Below, one piece after another: positions 26,311-35,288 of a stretch of DNA of 64,000 nt. The position numbers were made by a program, and so were the translations under genes. The notes below the pieces were generated by a model. The model did no database searches. It was not told the DNA's origin and was given only the letters and a program-made list of their open reading frames with translations. The DNA lies in the NCBI GenBank assembly GCA_020353515.1, contig CP070695.1, positions 4,189,913 to 4,253,912 of the forward strand, in the 5' to 3' direction. How positions within the stretch are numbered: the first letter of the stretch is position 1; each line of letters opens with the position of its first letter. The stretch is from Candidatus Heimdallarchaeota archaeon (GTDB taxonomy: Archaea; Asgardarchaeota; Heimdallarchaeia; Hodarchaeales; Hodarchaeaceae).

Positions 26311-29079
26311 TCATCCACTAATAGGTTGAGAGCTTTCAGTTATTTTTGATTGAGCCAATTTTACAAGATCTAAGATAACAAATCCAATAATAACAATAAC
26401 AAAGATCATTACCCAATTTCCTAGTGAGAGAGCCACAAATCCGAAAATCTGGGCCACTGGTTTGACATATATTATGAAAAGATGAAGTATGAACGCTGAA
26501 AAGACGGCTACTAACAAATAAACGTTATTAATGGGATTTGTTAAAAATACACTCTTACCATCGGGAGCTCGTGAAACAAAAACTTGAAATAATTCGAAAA
26601 CAACTGAAACTGTTAAAGCTAGGGTTCTAGCGAGAGCTAAAGTTTCAGGATTCTCAAAGGCTGCTGGATCGAATTGCAAAAAGAGGATCATTGTAGCGAA
26701 AAATGATATAATCCCAGCAACTAAAGAGAAAACCAAAATTTCCCCGAGTAGATTACTTTTTCGTCCTCTGGGTTTTCGTGCCATGACGTCTGGATCTCCA
26801 GGATCAACTGATAAGGCAAGTGCTGGAAGACCATCAGTAAGCAGATTAATCCATAATATACCTAATGCTAAATATGGGGAAGGTAATCCTAATATTACTG
26901 TCGCTGTGAACACGACTAGGATCTCATCAAAGTTTGAGCTGAGTAAATATCGGATAAACTTCTTCATATTGTCATAGATTGTGCGTCCCTCTTCGACAGC
27001 TGATACAATTGTAGCAAAGTTATCATCCATGAGTACCATATCACTTGCTTCTCGTGCCACATCTGTTCCAGTTATTCCCATGGCAACCCCAATATCAGCT
27101 TTTTTTAGTGCTGGAGCATCATTAACCCCATCACCTGTCATTGCAACTACCAGACCAAACTCATCTTGGAGAGTTTCCACGATTTTACGCTTAATTCCTG
27201 GAGAAGCTCGAGCACAAACATCTAGGTCTTTTAAAACTTCAATGAATTCTTCATCAGTCATTGCTTCAAGCTCTGACGAGGTATGAGCTAGATAAAACGT
27301 ATCTTCGTAAGGTTTTAGATCGAGAGACTTTGCAATAGCTAAAGCTGTGTCTAATTGATCCCCAGTAATCATTATGATACGAATACCAGCGTTTTTACAT
27401 TTTGCAATGGCTTGTTCGACTTCTAGTCGAGGAGGGTCAATCATCCCAACTAATCCAACAAAAGTCATGTTTGTTTCAACAATATCTTCGGTAAAATCAG
27501 TTAAATCATTTGATAGATTTCTTTGTGCTAAGCCAAGAACCCGAAAAGCTTGGCTTCCTAATTGCCTATTCGCTTCAGTAATTTCCTCACGAATTTTATC
27601 ATCAAGGGGAACCACAGAATCTCCTAGAAGAATGTGAGAACAATAATTCAAAATAATCAGAGGTGATCCTTTCATGAAGGCCCAAGTTTCTTCTAAATCT
27701 GGCCTTTTTCTGCTGAAGACCATTGTCATACGTTTACGATCACTATCGAAGAAAATTTCTCCGTCAGTCTTCAATTCATACCCAGCTTCCCACCGATTCA
27801 CAAGAGCAGCTTTCATAGCGGTTACGATAAGTGCTCCTTCAGTTGGGTCTCCCTCACAAGTCCATTCATTAGTCTTAGAAGAAAACTGGATAGATGCTGT
27901 ATTACACAATGCACCAGCTTTTATAGACTGATATAAATCCTTATGCTGTTGAACATCTAGTCTTGATTTTTCTTCAATATGAATAAAATTTCCTTTTGGT
28001 AAATACCCTGTACCAGTCACTTCTACAAAACCTAGTGCGGGGGTCCAAATCCGTTGAACAGTCATTTTATTCTGAGTAAGAGTTCCGGTTTTATCTGTAC
28101 AAATTACTTCTACACTGCCTAATGTCTCAACAGCTGGTAATTTTCTAATAACAGCCTTTTTCCTAGCCATTCTTTGGACACCAATTGCCAGAGTGAGAGT
28201 AATGGCTGCTGCTAATCCTTCAGGAACAGCAGATACTGCTAAAGCAATAGCTGTTTCAACTACCTCAATGATATTTTCCTCTATTCTTCCTAGTTGAGCT
28301 ATAAAAACAATAGAGACAACAACTAATACAATAATACCTAGAACCTTTCCTAAACGAGATAATTGGGTCTGTAAAGGAGTAGGTTGCTCTTCAGTTTCAA
28401 TTGTTGATTGTGCAATCTTTCCCATTTCAGTTTTCATACCAGTGTTTACAACAAGAGCCTTTCCTCTTCCTTTCACAGTAGTTGTACCCATAAAAGCAGT
28501 ATTGGTTCTATCTGCAATAGGAATCCGTTCATTGGATATGGAATCTATTGTTTTATCAACAGGTACCGATTCTCCAGTAAGAAGCCCTTCTTCTACTCTA
28601 AGCCGACTAGCTTCAAAAATACGTCCGTCAGCGGCTATTGTCTCCCCCTCATACATCAACAAAACATCCCCTGGCACAAGGTCTCGAACATCAACTCGAA
28701 CTTCTTTTCCATCTCTAATAGCTAGAGTATCATCTCCCGTGAGTTCCTTTAACTTTTCAAGCGCTGCTTCTGCACGATATTCCTGAACGAATCCTAAAAC
28801 GCCATTTAATAATACAATTACTACTATAATTAAAGCCTCAATATACTCACCAAAGAGCAGTGATACCAAAGTAGCAACAAGAAGAAGTATAACTATAAAA
28901 TCTTTAAATTGGAGCAGGAACATCTTGTATGGAGACATTTTCTCTCCAGATACTAGCTCATTCGGGCCATATTCTGTCAATCGTCGTTGAATTTCTTCTG
29001 TAGATAGTCCATTTTCCAGATTGGTGTTAAGTTCTTCTGTTAGAGTTTCAATATCCAATGAATGAAATAACTGCCTCAT
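26311..29079 (-). CDS. P-type Ca2+-transporting ATPase (SERCA/PMR1-like)
   Basis: A 922-residue P2-type ATPase. It has an N-terminal cation ATPase domain, the TGESVPVDK actuator motif, PEGLAAAITLTLA in helix M4, the phosphorylated Asp in ICTDKTGTLT (near residue 329), the MITGDQ hinge and the TGDGVNDAPALKKADIGVAMG block. Helix M6 keeps N-x-x-T-D (NLLTDGLPALALS), the Ca2+-ligand pattern of PMR1/SERCA pumps. It pumps Ca2+ out of the cytosol with ATP. Full length. It is monocistronic, convergent with the ars cluster. Confidence 0.93.
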   Translation of the reverse strand: MRQLFHSLDIETLTEELNTNLENGLSTEEIQRRLTEYGPNELVSGEKMSPYKMFLLQFKDFIVILLLVATLVSLLFGEYIEALIIVVIVLLNGVLGFVQEYRAEAALEKLKELTGDDTLAIRDGKEVRVDVRDLVPGDVLLMYEGETIAADGRIFEASRLRVEEGLLTGESVPVDKTIDSISNERIPIADRTNTAFMGTTTVKGRGKALVVNTGMKTEMGKIAQSTIETEEQPTPLQTQLSRLGKVLGIIVLVVVSIVFIAQLGRIEENIIEVVETAIALAVSAVPEGLAAAITLTLAIGVQRMARKKAVIRKLPAVETLGSVEVICTDKTGTLTQNKMTVQRIWTPALGFVEVTGTGYLPKGNFIHIEEKSRLDVQQHKDLYQSIKAGALCNTASIQFSSKTNEWTCEGDPTEGALIVTAMKAALVNRWEAGYELKTDGEIFFDSDRKRMTMVFSRKRPDLEETWAFMKGSPLIILNYCSHILLGDSVVPLDDKIREEITEANRQLGSQAFRVLGLAQRNLSNDLTDFTEDIVETNMTFVGLVGMIDPPRLEVEQAIAKCKNAGIRIIMITGDQLDTALAIAKSLDLKPYEDTFYLAHTSSELEAMTDEEFIEVLKDLDVCARASPGIKRKIVETLQDEFGLVVAMTGDGVNDAPALKKADIGVAMGITGTDVAREASDMVLMDDNFATIVSAVEEGRTIYDNMKKFIRYLLSSNFDEILVVFTATVILGLPSPYLALGILWINLLTDGLPALALSVDPGDPDVMARKPRGRKSNLLGEILVFSLVAGIISFFATMILFLQFDPAAFENPETLALARTLALTVSVVFELFQVFVSRAPDGKSVFLTNPINNVYLLVAVFSAFILHLFIIYVKPVAQIFGFVALSLGNWVMIFVIVIIGFVILDLVKLAQSKITESSQPISG

Positions 29080-29307
29080 GGTAAAGACGTTCCTGCTTTA
29101 GTTTTTTTTCTGATATTGCATTAAAAAACATGATTTTTCCAGAATTAATGGATTATTTTAATAATAAAGATTTACCATCAAAAAGCATAATCAGAAATTA
29201 ATACTTTTTTGAAAAGAATCGAAACATTTTTTTGTCAAAAAACAATAAGAATGGAACCAGTAATTGTAGTTCTAAAGAATTAAAAATGTGTTAGGATTGG
29301 AAACGAT

Positions 29308-29595
29308 GTGTCACTACACGAATTATTAACTGATAATATAGAAGAATTCCCTGTTTCTAAAACAATTAAAGTTATTGCTGGAAAGCGGTTGGCAAAAACC
29401 GCATCATGGCTAAAGGCCATTGTATTGGTAGAAACTGGTGGTGGAAAACACCAAATTCGATTATATGGTTGGCAAAAGAATAAAGCAGGTGAATGGAAAG
29501 TTAGACAGAAGTTCAACATATCACAAGGTTATGCAGACAAACTTTCTCAAATCTGTCTTGCATTCAGTGAATTTAAAGAGTCTAAATCTGAGTAA
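29308..29595 (+). CDS. Small protein resembling transcriptional coactivator PC4
   Basis: 95 residues beginning with GTG at 29308 after a GGATTGG. The C-terminal two thirds has a KHQIRLYGWQKNKAGEWK-VRQKFNI pattern resembling the PC4/p15 single-stranded DNA-binding beta-sheet (hydrophobic/basic strands around a GEWK turn, then a final helix ending LSQICLAF). In eukaryotes and some prokaryotes PC4-like proteins bind single-stranded DNA and act in transcription. The resemblance is by eye and not secure. It lies 39 bases upstream of acyl-CoA dehydrogenase on the same strand. Confidence 0.55.
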   Translation: MSLHELLTDNIEEFPVSKTIKVIAGKRLAKTASWLKAIVLVETGGGKHQIRLYGWQKNKAGEWKVRQKFNISQGYADKLSQICLAFSEFKESKSE

Positions 29596-29634
29596 CCGGA
29601 AGAAAATTCACAAATCTAAGGAAGGATTCTCTCA

Positions 29635-30867
29635 ATGAAGGATTTATTACAGATTTTTACTACATTTGGATACAATGAAGAGGAAACTGAACAGAATGAG
29701 ATGGTTCTTGATCTTATGGATGAATTATGTAAAAAAGAAATAGAACCATATGCTCAAGAAATGGATGAGACAGGCTGCAAGTTTGATGTGAAAACAGGGA
29801 AGATCTCATATCCAGAACAGACTCACAAAATTGTCAAAAAACTTGCAGAGAATGATTTAATGGGATTGGCTATTCCTGAAGAATACGAAGGAGTGGGACT
29901 TTCTTTTACTTTAACTAATGCATGTTATGAACGTATTTCTCGCGCTGATGCAGGAACCTCATTACTCTTCGGCTTACAAAACTCATCATATGATGTTATT
30001 GAGAAATTCGGTACAGAAGAAGCCAAGGAATATTATTTACCTAAGCTAGCCCGCGGTGAACTAGTTGGAGGGCTACTTTTTACAGAACCCGGTGCTGGAT
30101 CTGATCTAGGGTCGTTGAAAACGAAAGTTGTTGATGAAGGTGACCATTATGTTGTCAACGGGACGAAAAACTTCATTTCAAATGCAGGGATAGCAAATGC
30201 GTATCTTTTCCTAGGATCTACTTCTCCTGAAAAAGGATCTCGAGGATTAACAGCATTTATCATTGAAACTGAAAATAACCCTGGATTCAAGATAGCGAGG
30301 ATAGAGGAAAAATTAGGCCTTCATAGCAATGCTACAGCCGAAGTGTTACTTGATGGAGCTACTATTCCTAAGAGAAATGTTTTAGGGCAAATTGATCGAG
30401 GATTTAGTGTTGTATTATATGAATTGGCAGCAGCGAGGATCGGTATTGGAGCTCAAGCAGTTGGTATAGCTGATGCCGCTTATCGAAAAGCAGCAACATA
30501 TATCAAAACCAGAAAACAGTTTGGAAAGCCAATCGAAAGTTTCCAAGCTACTCAATGGAAGCTCGCTGATCTCTACACGAAAATCCACACAGCACGGCTT
30601 GCATACCTTTCCGCAGCCCGAATGAAGGATCTGAATCAAAATTTTTCTGAGTACGCTTCAATCGCGAAACTTTATGGTTCAGAAATCGCTCAAGAAGTCA
30701 CCTCGGAAGCAATTCAAATGCATGGCGGATACGGGTACGTTAAAGAATACGACGTCGAACGTTATTATCGCGATGTGAGGATAACACCTATCTACGAAGG
30801 TACGAATGAGGTGCAGCGGATTGTGATTTCTCGTGCAGAAATGGCAAAGGATTATGCGCCAGAATAG
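29635..30867 (+). CDS. Acyl-CoA dehydrogenase, short/medium-chain type
   Basis: A 410-residue FAD-dependent acyl-CoA dehydrogenase. The LFTEPGAGSDLGSLKT flavin/substrate block, KNFISNAGIANAYLF, RKQFGKPIESFQATQW and IQMHGGYGYVKEYDVE are present. Near the C-terminus IYEGTNEVQR contains the glutamate that acts as catalytic base in short- and medium-chain members. It makes trans-2-enoyl-CoA from acyl-CoA, passing electrons to ETF. Start ATG at 29635 with GGAAGGA upstream. No ETF gene is in the window. Chain length not determinable. Confidence 0.93.
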   Translation: MKDLLQIFTTFGYNEEETEQNEMVLDLMDELCKKEIEPYAQEMDETGCKFDVKTGKISYPEQTHKIVKKLAENDLMGLAIPEEYEGVGLSFTLTNACYERISRADAGTSLLFGLQNSSYDVIEKFGTEEAKEYYLPKLARGELVGGLLFTEPGAGSDLGSLKTKVVDEGDHYVVNGTKNFISNAGIANAYLFLGSTSPEKGSRGLTAFIIETENNPGFKIARIEEKLGLHSNATAEVLLDGATIPKRNVLGQIDRGFSVVLYELAAARIGIGAQAVGIADAAYRKAATYIKTRKQFGKPIESFQATQWKLADLYTKIHTARLAYLSAARMKDLNQNFSEYASIAKLYGSEIAQEVTSEAIQMHGGYGYVKEYDVERYYRDVRITPIYEGTNEVQRIVISRAEMAKDYAPE

Positions 30868-30883
30868 GAATGAATAATCTTTT

Positions 30884-31426
30884 TTATTCTTCCTTTCCAA
30901 TTCTTTGAAGATTTTTTTCATATATTTGGTAGTCTGAATCACTGAATAATACAAAGCATACTTCTGTAATTGTAGTGGATGCTAGATTCTCGATAACTGT
31001 TGAAAGGGCAATCTTTGAGGCTCTTTCAATAGGAAATCCATATACCCCTGTTGAAATAGACGGAAAAGCTATTGATTTAGCATTATATTCTGTTGCTAGA
31101 AGGAGAGAATTTCGGTAACAATGCTTTAAGAGCCTTTTTTCATTTTGTTGTCCTCCCCGCCAAATTGGCCCTGGTGTATGAATCACATACTTGGCACTCA
31201 TTTGCCCCGCAGTTGTAATTCGAGCCTCTCCTGTTTTACAGCCCTCAGGATATTTCTGGATACATTCTTGAAGGATTTCGGGCCCTCCAGCACGATGAAT
31301 TGCTCCATCGACACCTCCTCCTCCACGGAGGGAGGTGTTTGCTGCATTCACGATTACATCTGTAACTTCTTTTGTAATGTCCCCTTGGACCAAACGAATG
31401 ACTGTTGATCCTATTTTTGTTTCCAA
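30884..31426 (-). CDS. Macro-domain protein (O-acetyl-ADP-ribose deacetylase-like)
   Basis: A 180-residue single macro domain. The motifs DVIVNAANTSLRGGGGVDGAIHRAGG and FPSISTGVYGFPIERAS match the MacroD/YmdB class, including the Asn and Asp that bind and hydrolyse ADP-ribose esters. Members remove ADP-ribose from acidic residues or deacetylate O-acetyl-ADP-ribose. It is convergent with the acyl-CoA dehydrogenase (17 bases apart) and preceded on its own strand by the coiled-coil gene. Full length with an intact active site. Confidence 0.9.
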   Translation of the reverse strand: METKIGSTVIRLVQGDITKEVTDVIVNAANTSLRGGGGVDGAIHRAGGPEILQECIQKYPEGCKTGEARITTAGQMSAKYVIHTPGPIWRGGQQNEKRLLKHCYRNSLLLATEYNAKSIAFPSISTGVYGFPIERASKIALSTVIENLASTTITEVCFVLFSDSDYQIYEKNLQRIGKEE

Positions 31427-31463
31427 TAAGATCCCCTCTAAAATGGAGAGTAGAAGAGTTTGG

Positions 31464-32465
31464 TTAATCTGCTAATCTTGCTCGTCTTGATCCATCATCG
31501 AATGAAATAATGCCCATATCTCGGAAATGCTGAATTATTTGTTGTACAGTATAGGTAGGAATTCCCGTCATTGTTGCTAGGTCGTCTACAGTGACCTGCT
31601 CTAGACTCATTAAATGACTTAATATTCTTCCAGACTCACTTTCACTTAAAAATGTCTTTATAGCTTTTGATGTTCCTAAGGATTGTTTTGTATCATCGGC
31701 CATTGTTTGAATTTGAGTCTTTGCTCTATCGAGTTCGTAAGTCTTCATTTCATTTTCTTCTTTCAGCCGTTTAAGTTCTAGTTTTAACTCTTCACCCTCA
31801 ATTTTCATCTGTTGCAATTCCTCAATCAGAGCATTCTTTTCTTTTAACTCTGATTCAAGCTGCTCAAGTTGAAATGTAGTTTTTTCGACTTCTTTCCCTT
31901 TTTTATCAACTTCTTCTTGTAGTGAACCAATTCGCTGTTGATTTAAATTTTCCTTTTCAATAGCCAGTTTTTCTTTTTCTCTTAATTGATTTACTAATTC
32001 TTCATATTTTTGAGTCATGATTTGCTCTTTTTCAACAGCAATATTCCTACCTTGACGAAGCTCTTCTAATACGTTTACATATTTCTCCCTAAACTCTTCA
32101 ATCTGTTCATTAACCGCAAAAGACCAATTACTTGAATTCTGGTCTAACTGTTCGAGCCTCGTACTAAGATCTAATACTTGATTATTGAGTTCTAAACCTA
32201 AAGTCTCTAGTGAACCCCGAACCTCTTCAAGTGAGGTTTTGAACTCTTTAGCAGACTGAGTTCGAATCTCTACGCTTCTATTTTCCAATGTTTGAGATAA
32301 CTCGCTTTGACGAAGCGCAGATCCCTCTACATGCTTTTCAATCGCTGCAATCCTTGATGCAAACTCTTGGGTGGCTTCATTTATTCGTGTTTCAATATTG
32401 GTCAGCTTTTTGTTCATATCTTCTTGTAATAATTCAAGCTCCGAAGGTTTTTTCTTTCTGAACAT
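31464..32465 (-). CDS. Long coiled-coil protein with C-terminal winged helix
   Basis: 333 residues. Residues about 5-255 are dominated by Glu/Lys/Leu heptads (for example REKEKLAIEKENLNQQRI), predicting a long coiled coil. The final 70 residues form a compact helical domain ending TVDDLATMTGIPTYTVQQII and FRDMGIISFDDGSRRA, which has the shape of a winged helix. No enzymatic motif is present and I do not recognise the family. A structural or chromosome-tethering role is a guess. It is 38 bases from the macro-domain gene and on the same strand, so the two may be cotranscribed. Confidence 0.7.
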   Translation of the reverse strand: MFRKKKPSELELLQEDMNKKLTNIETRINEATQEFASRIAAIEKHVEGSALRQSELSQTLENRSVEIRTQSAKEFKTSLEEVRGSLETLGLELNNQVLDLSTRLEQLDQNSSNWSFAVNEQIEEFREKYVNVLEELRQGRNIAVEKEQIMTQKYEELVNQLREKEKLAIEKENLNQQRIGSLQEEVDKKGKEVEKTTFQLEQLESELKEKNALIEELQQMKIEGEELKLELKRLKEENEMKTYELDRAKTQIQTMADDTKQSLGTSKAIKTFLSESESGRILSHLMSLEQVTVDDLATMTGIPTYTVQQIIQHFRDMGIISFDDGSRRARLAD

Positions 32466-32633
32466 TTATAACACACTACTTCAGGACTAATGGTATTCTA
32501 GAAATAAGATTTCTATGAAATTAACTCATTTTAATCAATATAATAACAATGGCTTATTTTGTTAACAATCCTAAGCACTTAAGATAAAACATTTTCTTTT
32601 TAGATACTTTAATAGATTACTATAAATGTGATA

Positions 32634-34112
32634 ATGATGCTTCTAGATAATGTTATTGAACGAATTGAAGAAAAATTTTCCAAGAATCACCTCCCTGAGA
32701 TACGGAAATTTCTTAGACAACCATCAGTTTCCGCTACAGGCGAAGGAATCCGAGAAACAACTGGAATTTTGGTTAAAAAGATCAAGAATCTGGGTGGGGA
32801 AGATGTGCATCTAGCTCAAACAATGGGGGAAGAATTTGGGCATCCACAGGTCTATGGGGAAGTTTGGTCGGATAAATCAAAACCGACAATTCTATTCTAT
32901 AGTATGTATGATGTGCAGCCTGTTTATCCAGAGAAGTGGGTTCTTAATGACAAAAAAATCGATCCTTTCGGAGCAGAAATACATGAATTCGAATGGTTCC
33001 CAGGAATTAGTGGCCAAGTACTGATGAATCGTGGTGTAACTAATCAAAAAGGCCCAACAATGGCTGCATTTAATGTATTTGAAACTTTTTTGGAGGAAAC
33101 AGGTGAATTACCAATAAATATTATCTTTGCTATTGAAGGAGAAGAAGAATTGGGATCACCTCATATGAAAACATTTATTGATGAATATGCCGAGAAATTA
33201 AAGCAAAGTACGGCAGTATACTTTCCCATGTTTTTTGAAATGTATGATGGATCCATAAAATTCTTTCTAGGTGTAAGAGGAGTCATAGAAACCAAAATCT
33301 GGTGTCGAGGTGGAACATGGGGAGGGCCCGTTGGGCGTAACCTCCATTCTTCAAACTCAGGTTTAGTAGAGAATCCAATTTTTAAATTAATAGAAGTCCT
33401 TTCATCTCTGAAAAATGATAAGACTAATGAGATTCTAGTTCCTGGAGTAATGGACGATCCTGATATAGTTGGTCCATCCGAGGAGGATGAGAAGGTTATC
33501 GAAGTACTTCTCCAACATTTAAATTTTGAGGATGTGAAGAAAAATATGAGTGTCACACGCTTCAGAGATTTTAATGGTCAAGAATTAACAGGAAAACAAG
33601 CCATCGTTGAACAATTATTTAAACCGGGATTATCTATCAACGGGATAGAGGGAGGATATTATGGTAAAGGTGGTATGACAATCATTCCTTATGAGGTTCA
33701 TGCTAACCTAGACATTCGTCTTCCACCGTTCCAAAAAGTCGAGTATGTAAAGGAGTGCTATCGTACTTACATCAAAAAGCATTTTCCTATGGTTGAATTG
33801 GATCTTGGTGCAGGATATGGCCCAGCGAAGATGTCACCGTCCCATCCTCTTATTCAAGTTACTAAATCAATCTATGAAGAAAGTGGAAAACAACCAGTCT
33901 TTTATCCACTTCTAGCAGGTTCAGCACCATTTTCAATGTTTCAGTCAATTCTCCAACTACCATTTGTTTACGGAGGCCTAGCTCATGGAGGTAGAGCGCA
34001 TTCTCCCCTAGAATATGCAGTAATTGAATCAAAGGATCTCAGGATTGGAGGTATTATTGAGTTTGAGAAATTCTTTGCCAAATTTTTGATTAAAGTAGCA
34101 CAGAAACTTTGA
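32634..34112 (+). CDS. M20-family peptidase/deacylase homologue with altered metal site
   Basis: About 493 residues, the length of M20 dipeptidases or ArgE/DapE-like enzymes. Motif 1 reads YSMYDVQP (normally GHYDVQP), so the zinc-ligand His is Met 91 while the catalytic Asp 93 stays. Motif 2 reads RGVTNQKGP (normally GxxDDKGP), so the bridging Asp is Asn 137. The EGEEELGS motif (168-175) and the C-terminal AHSPLE His (456) are intact. Two of the usual ligands are therefore changed. It may use a different metal, be inactive, or belong to a specialised subgroup. Starts at 32628 (GTG), 32634 or 32637 are all possible; no ribosome binding site is visible. Confidence 0.78.
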   Translation: MMLLDNVIERIEEKFSKNHLPEIRKFLRQPSVSATGEGIRETTGILVKKIKNLGGEDVHLAQTMGEEFGHPQVYGEVWSDKSKPTILFYSMYDVQPVYPEKWVLNDKKIDPFGAEIHEFEWFPGISGQVLMNRGVTNQKGPTMAAFNVFETFLEETGELPINIIFAIEGEEELGSPHMKTFIDEYAEKLKQSTAVYFPMFFEMYDGSIKFFLGVRGVIETKIWCRGGTWGGPVGRNLHSSNSGLVENPIFKLIEVLSSLKNDKTNEILVPGVMDDPDIVGPSEEDEKVIEVLLQHLNFEDVKKNMSVTRFRDFNGQELTGKQAIVEQLFKPGLSINGIEGGYYGKGGMTIIPYEVHANLDIRLPPFQKVEYVKECYRTYIKKHFPMVELDLGAGYGPAKMSPSHPLIQVTKSIYEESGKQPVFYPLLAGSAPFSMFQSILQLPFVYGGLAHGGRAHSPLEYAVIESKDLRIGGIIEFEKFFAKFLIKVAQKL

Positions 34113-34145
34113 GAACTCCATTCCACCAGCCTATGGAATCATACC

Positions 34146-35084
34146 TCATATCTTTCGTTTACGAGTAGTTGTCTTCTTATATAACTCTGCTAGCTCATCT
34201 AAGTCAAATTCATCGAGTTTCTCTCTCTCATTTTTTTCAAGACTTACTATTTTGCCCTTAGAAGAGATTGATGGGGATTTGTCTAACATTGCTCTTATTT
34301 CTTCATACCTTCCACCTTTAATAAGTTCTGAACTCTCAAGTTTTTCTTGCCCTCTTCCTGTAATTTTATACTTCTGTGATGATTCCACATATTCAATTTC
34401 TCCATCCCTTAACAATTTACGAATGATCAGAATTATTTTATCCCTATCATAATCTACTTGACCTGTTTGTGAAATTATCCTAAGCTGGCCAAGAATTGAA
34501 AGCATTGGAAGGCCTTTATTCTGACTATTCAACATATCAAGAATATAAATTCGAAAGAATCTTGAGAATTGATCCTCTATTAAATGACTATCTTCCTTTA
34601 AACACTTCGTTATCCATTTGAGGACTTCTCCAAAGTACGTTGGCTCTTTTGCAGTGGTTGAGAAAACTTGATGTGGCCGATCAAGCCGATTGAGAATATC
34701 CAATCTCTCGATAACAATTGAAGGGTGAACACGTGCAATATCTGTTTTATGAAACAGGATAGCCAAGGGTTTACCCAAGGATTGAGGATGATTGATTATT
34801 ATTTTGAACTCTGTTTCTACTTCCTTAAAACCTGCTTCATTACTCCCATCAATCATAAAGATGATAGCTTCTACATGGTCAATATATTGAAATACAAACC
34901 TTCGAACATCCTTTCTACCCCCAACTTCTATTATATTAAAGCGATTCTCAAGTGTTATTTCGGTGAATTTATGAGCAGTAAAGGGTGCTCCAGACATAAA
35001 GCGGCCTACTTGAAAAGAACGAATGAGAGTCGATTTTCCACTGTTTTCTAAACCATAAAGCAATATTTGAATTGTAGCTGGCAA
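34146..35084 (-). CDS. Arf-like small GTPase fused to a winged-helix domain
   Basis: 312 residues. The first 165 are an Arf/Arl-type GTPase: P-loop GLENSGKST (11-19), a G3 region EVGGRKDVRRF (53-63) in place of DVGGQ, and G4 HKTD (112-115) in place of NKxD. The G1 loop is intact, but Asp to Glu and Gln to Arg in G3 and Asn to His in G4 suggest altered nucleotide handling. A second domain of about 100 residues (about 175-270) has a winged-helix-like pattern (RKLLRDGEIEYVESSQKYKI), and a basic tail closes the protein. There is no N-terminal myristoylation glycine. Function unknown; likely a membrane or scaffold switch. Confidence 0.8.
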   Translation of the reverse strand: MPATIQILLYGLENSGKSTLIRSFQVGRFMSGAPFTAHKFTEITLENRFNIIEVGGRKDVRRFVFQYIDHVEAIIFMIDGSNEAGFKEVETEFKIIINHPQSLGKPLAILFHKTDIARVHPSIVIERLDILNRLDRPHQVFSTTAKEPTYFGEVLKWITKCLKEDSHLIEDQFSRFFRIYILDMLNSQNKGLPMLSILGQLRIISQTGQVDYDRDKIILIIRKLLRDGEIEYVESSQKYKITGRGQEKLESSELIKGGRYEEIRAMLDKSPSISSKGKIVSLEKNEREKLDEFDLDELAELYKKTTTRKRKI

Positions 35085-35288
35085 TTTTCTCCCAGTATTT
35101 GCATTTCTTTTATGGATCGATTATTCAGATTTCGACTTTAAGTTTATTTATGCACATCGTAAAATTTGTTTTTTTTTCATGTAATTTGGTACATTTCTTA
35201 TAATATGAATGAGAAACTAGTACTTAATCTTTTCTTTGATGTTTTTCTTTCTAATAAGTGAAAATAATAGAAGGGTGATTAAGTCTAT

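Noticed and set aside
26981..28786. Several 85- to 114-codon frames opposite the Ca2+ ATPase.
   Set aside because: Antisense shadows of a conserved gene; their products are Ser/Thr-rich with no motifs.
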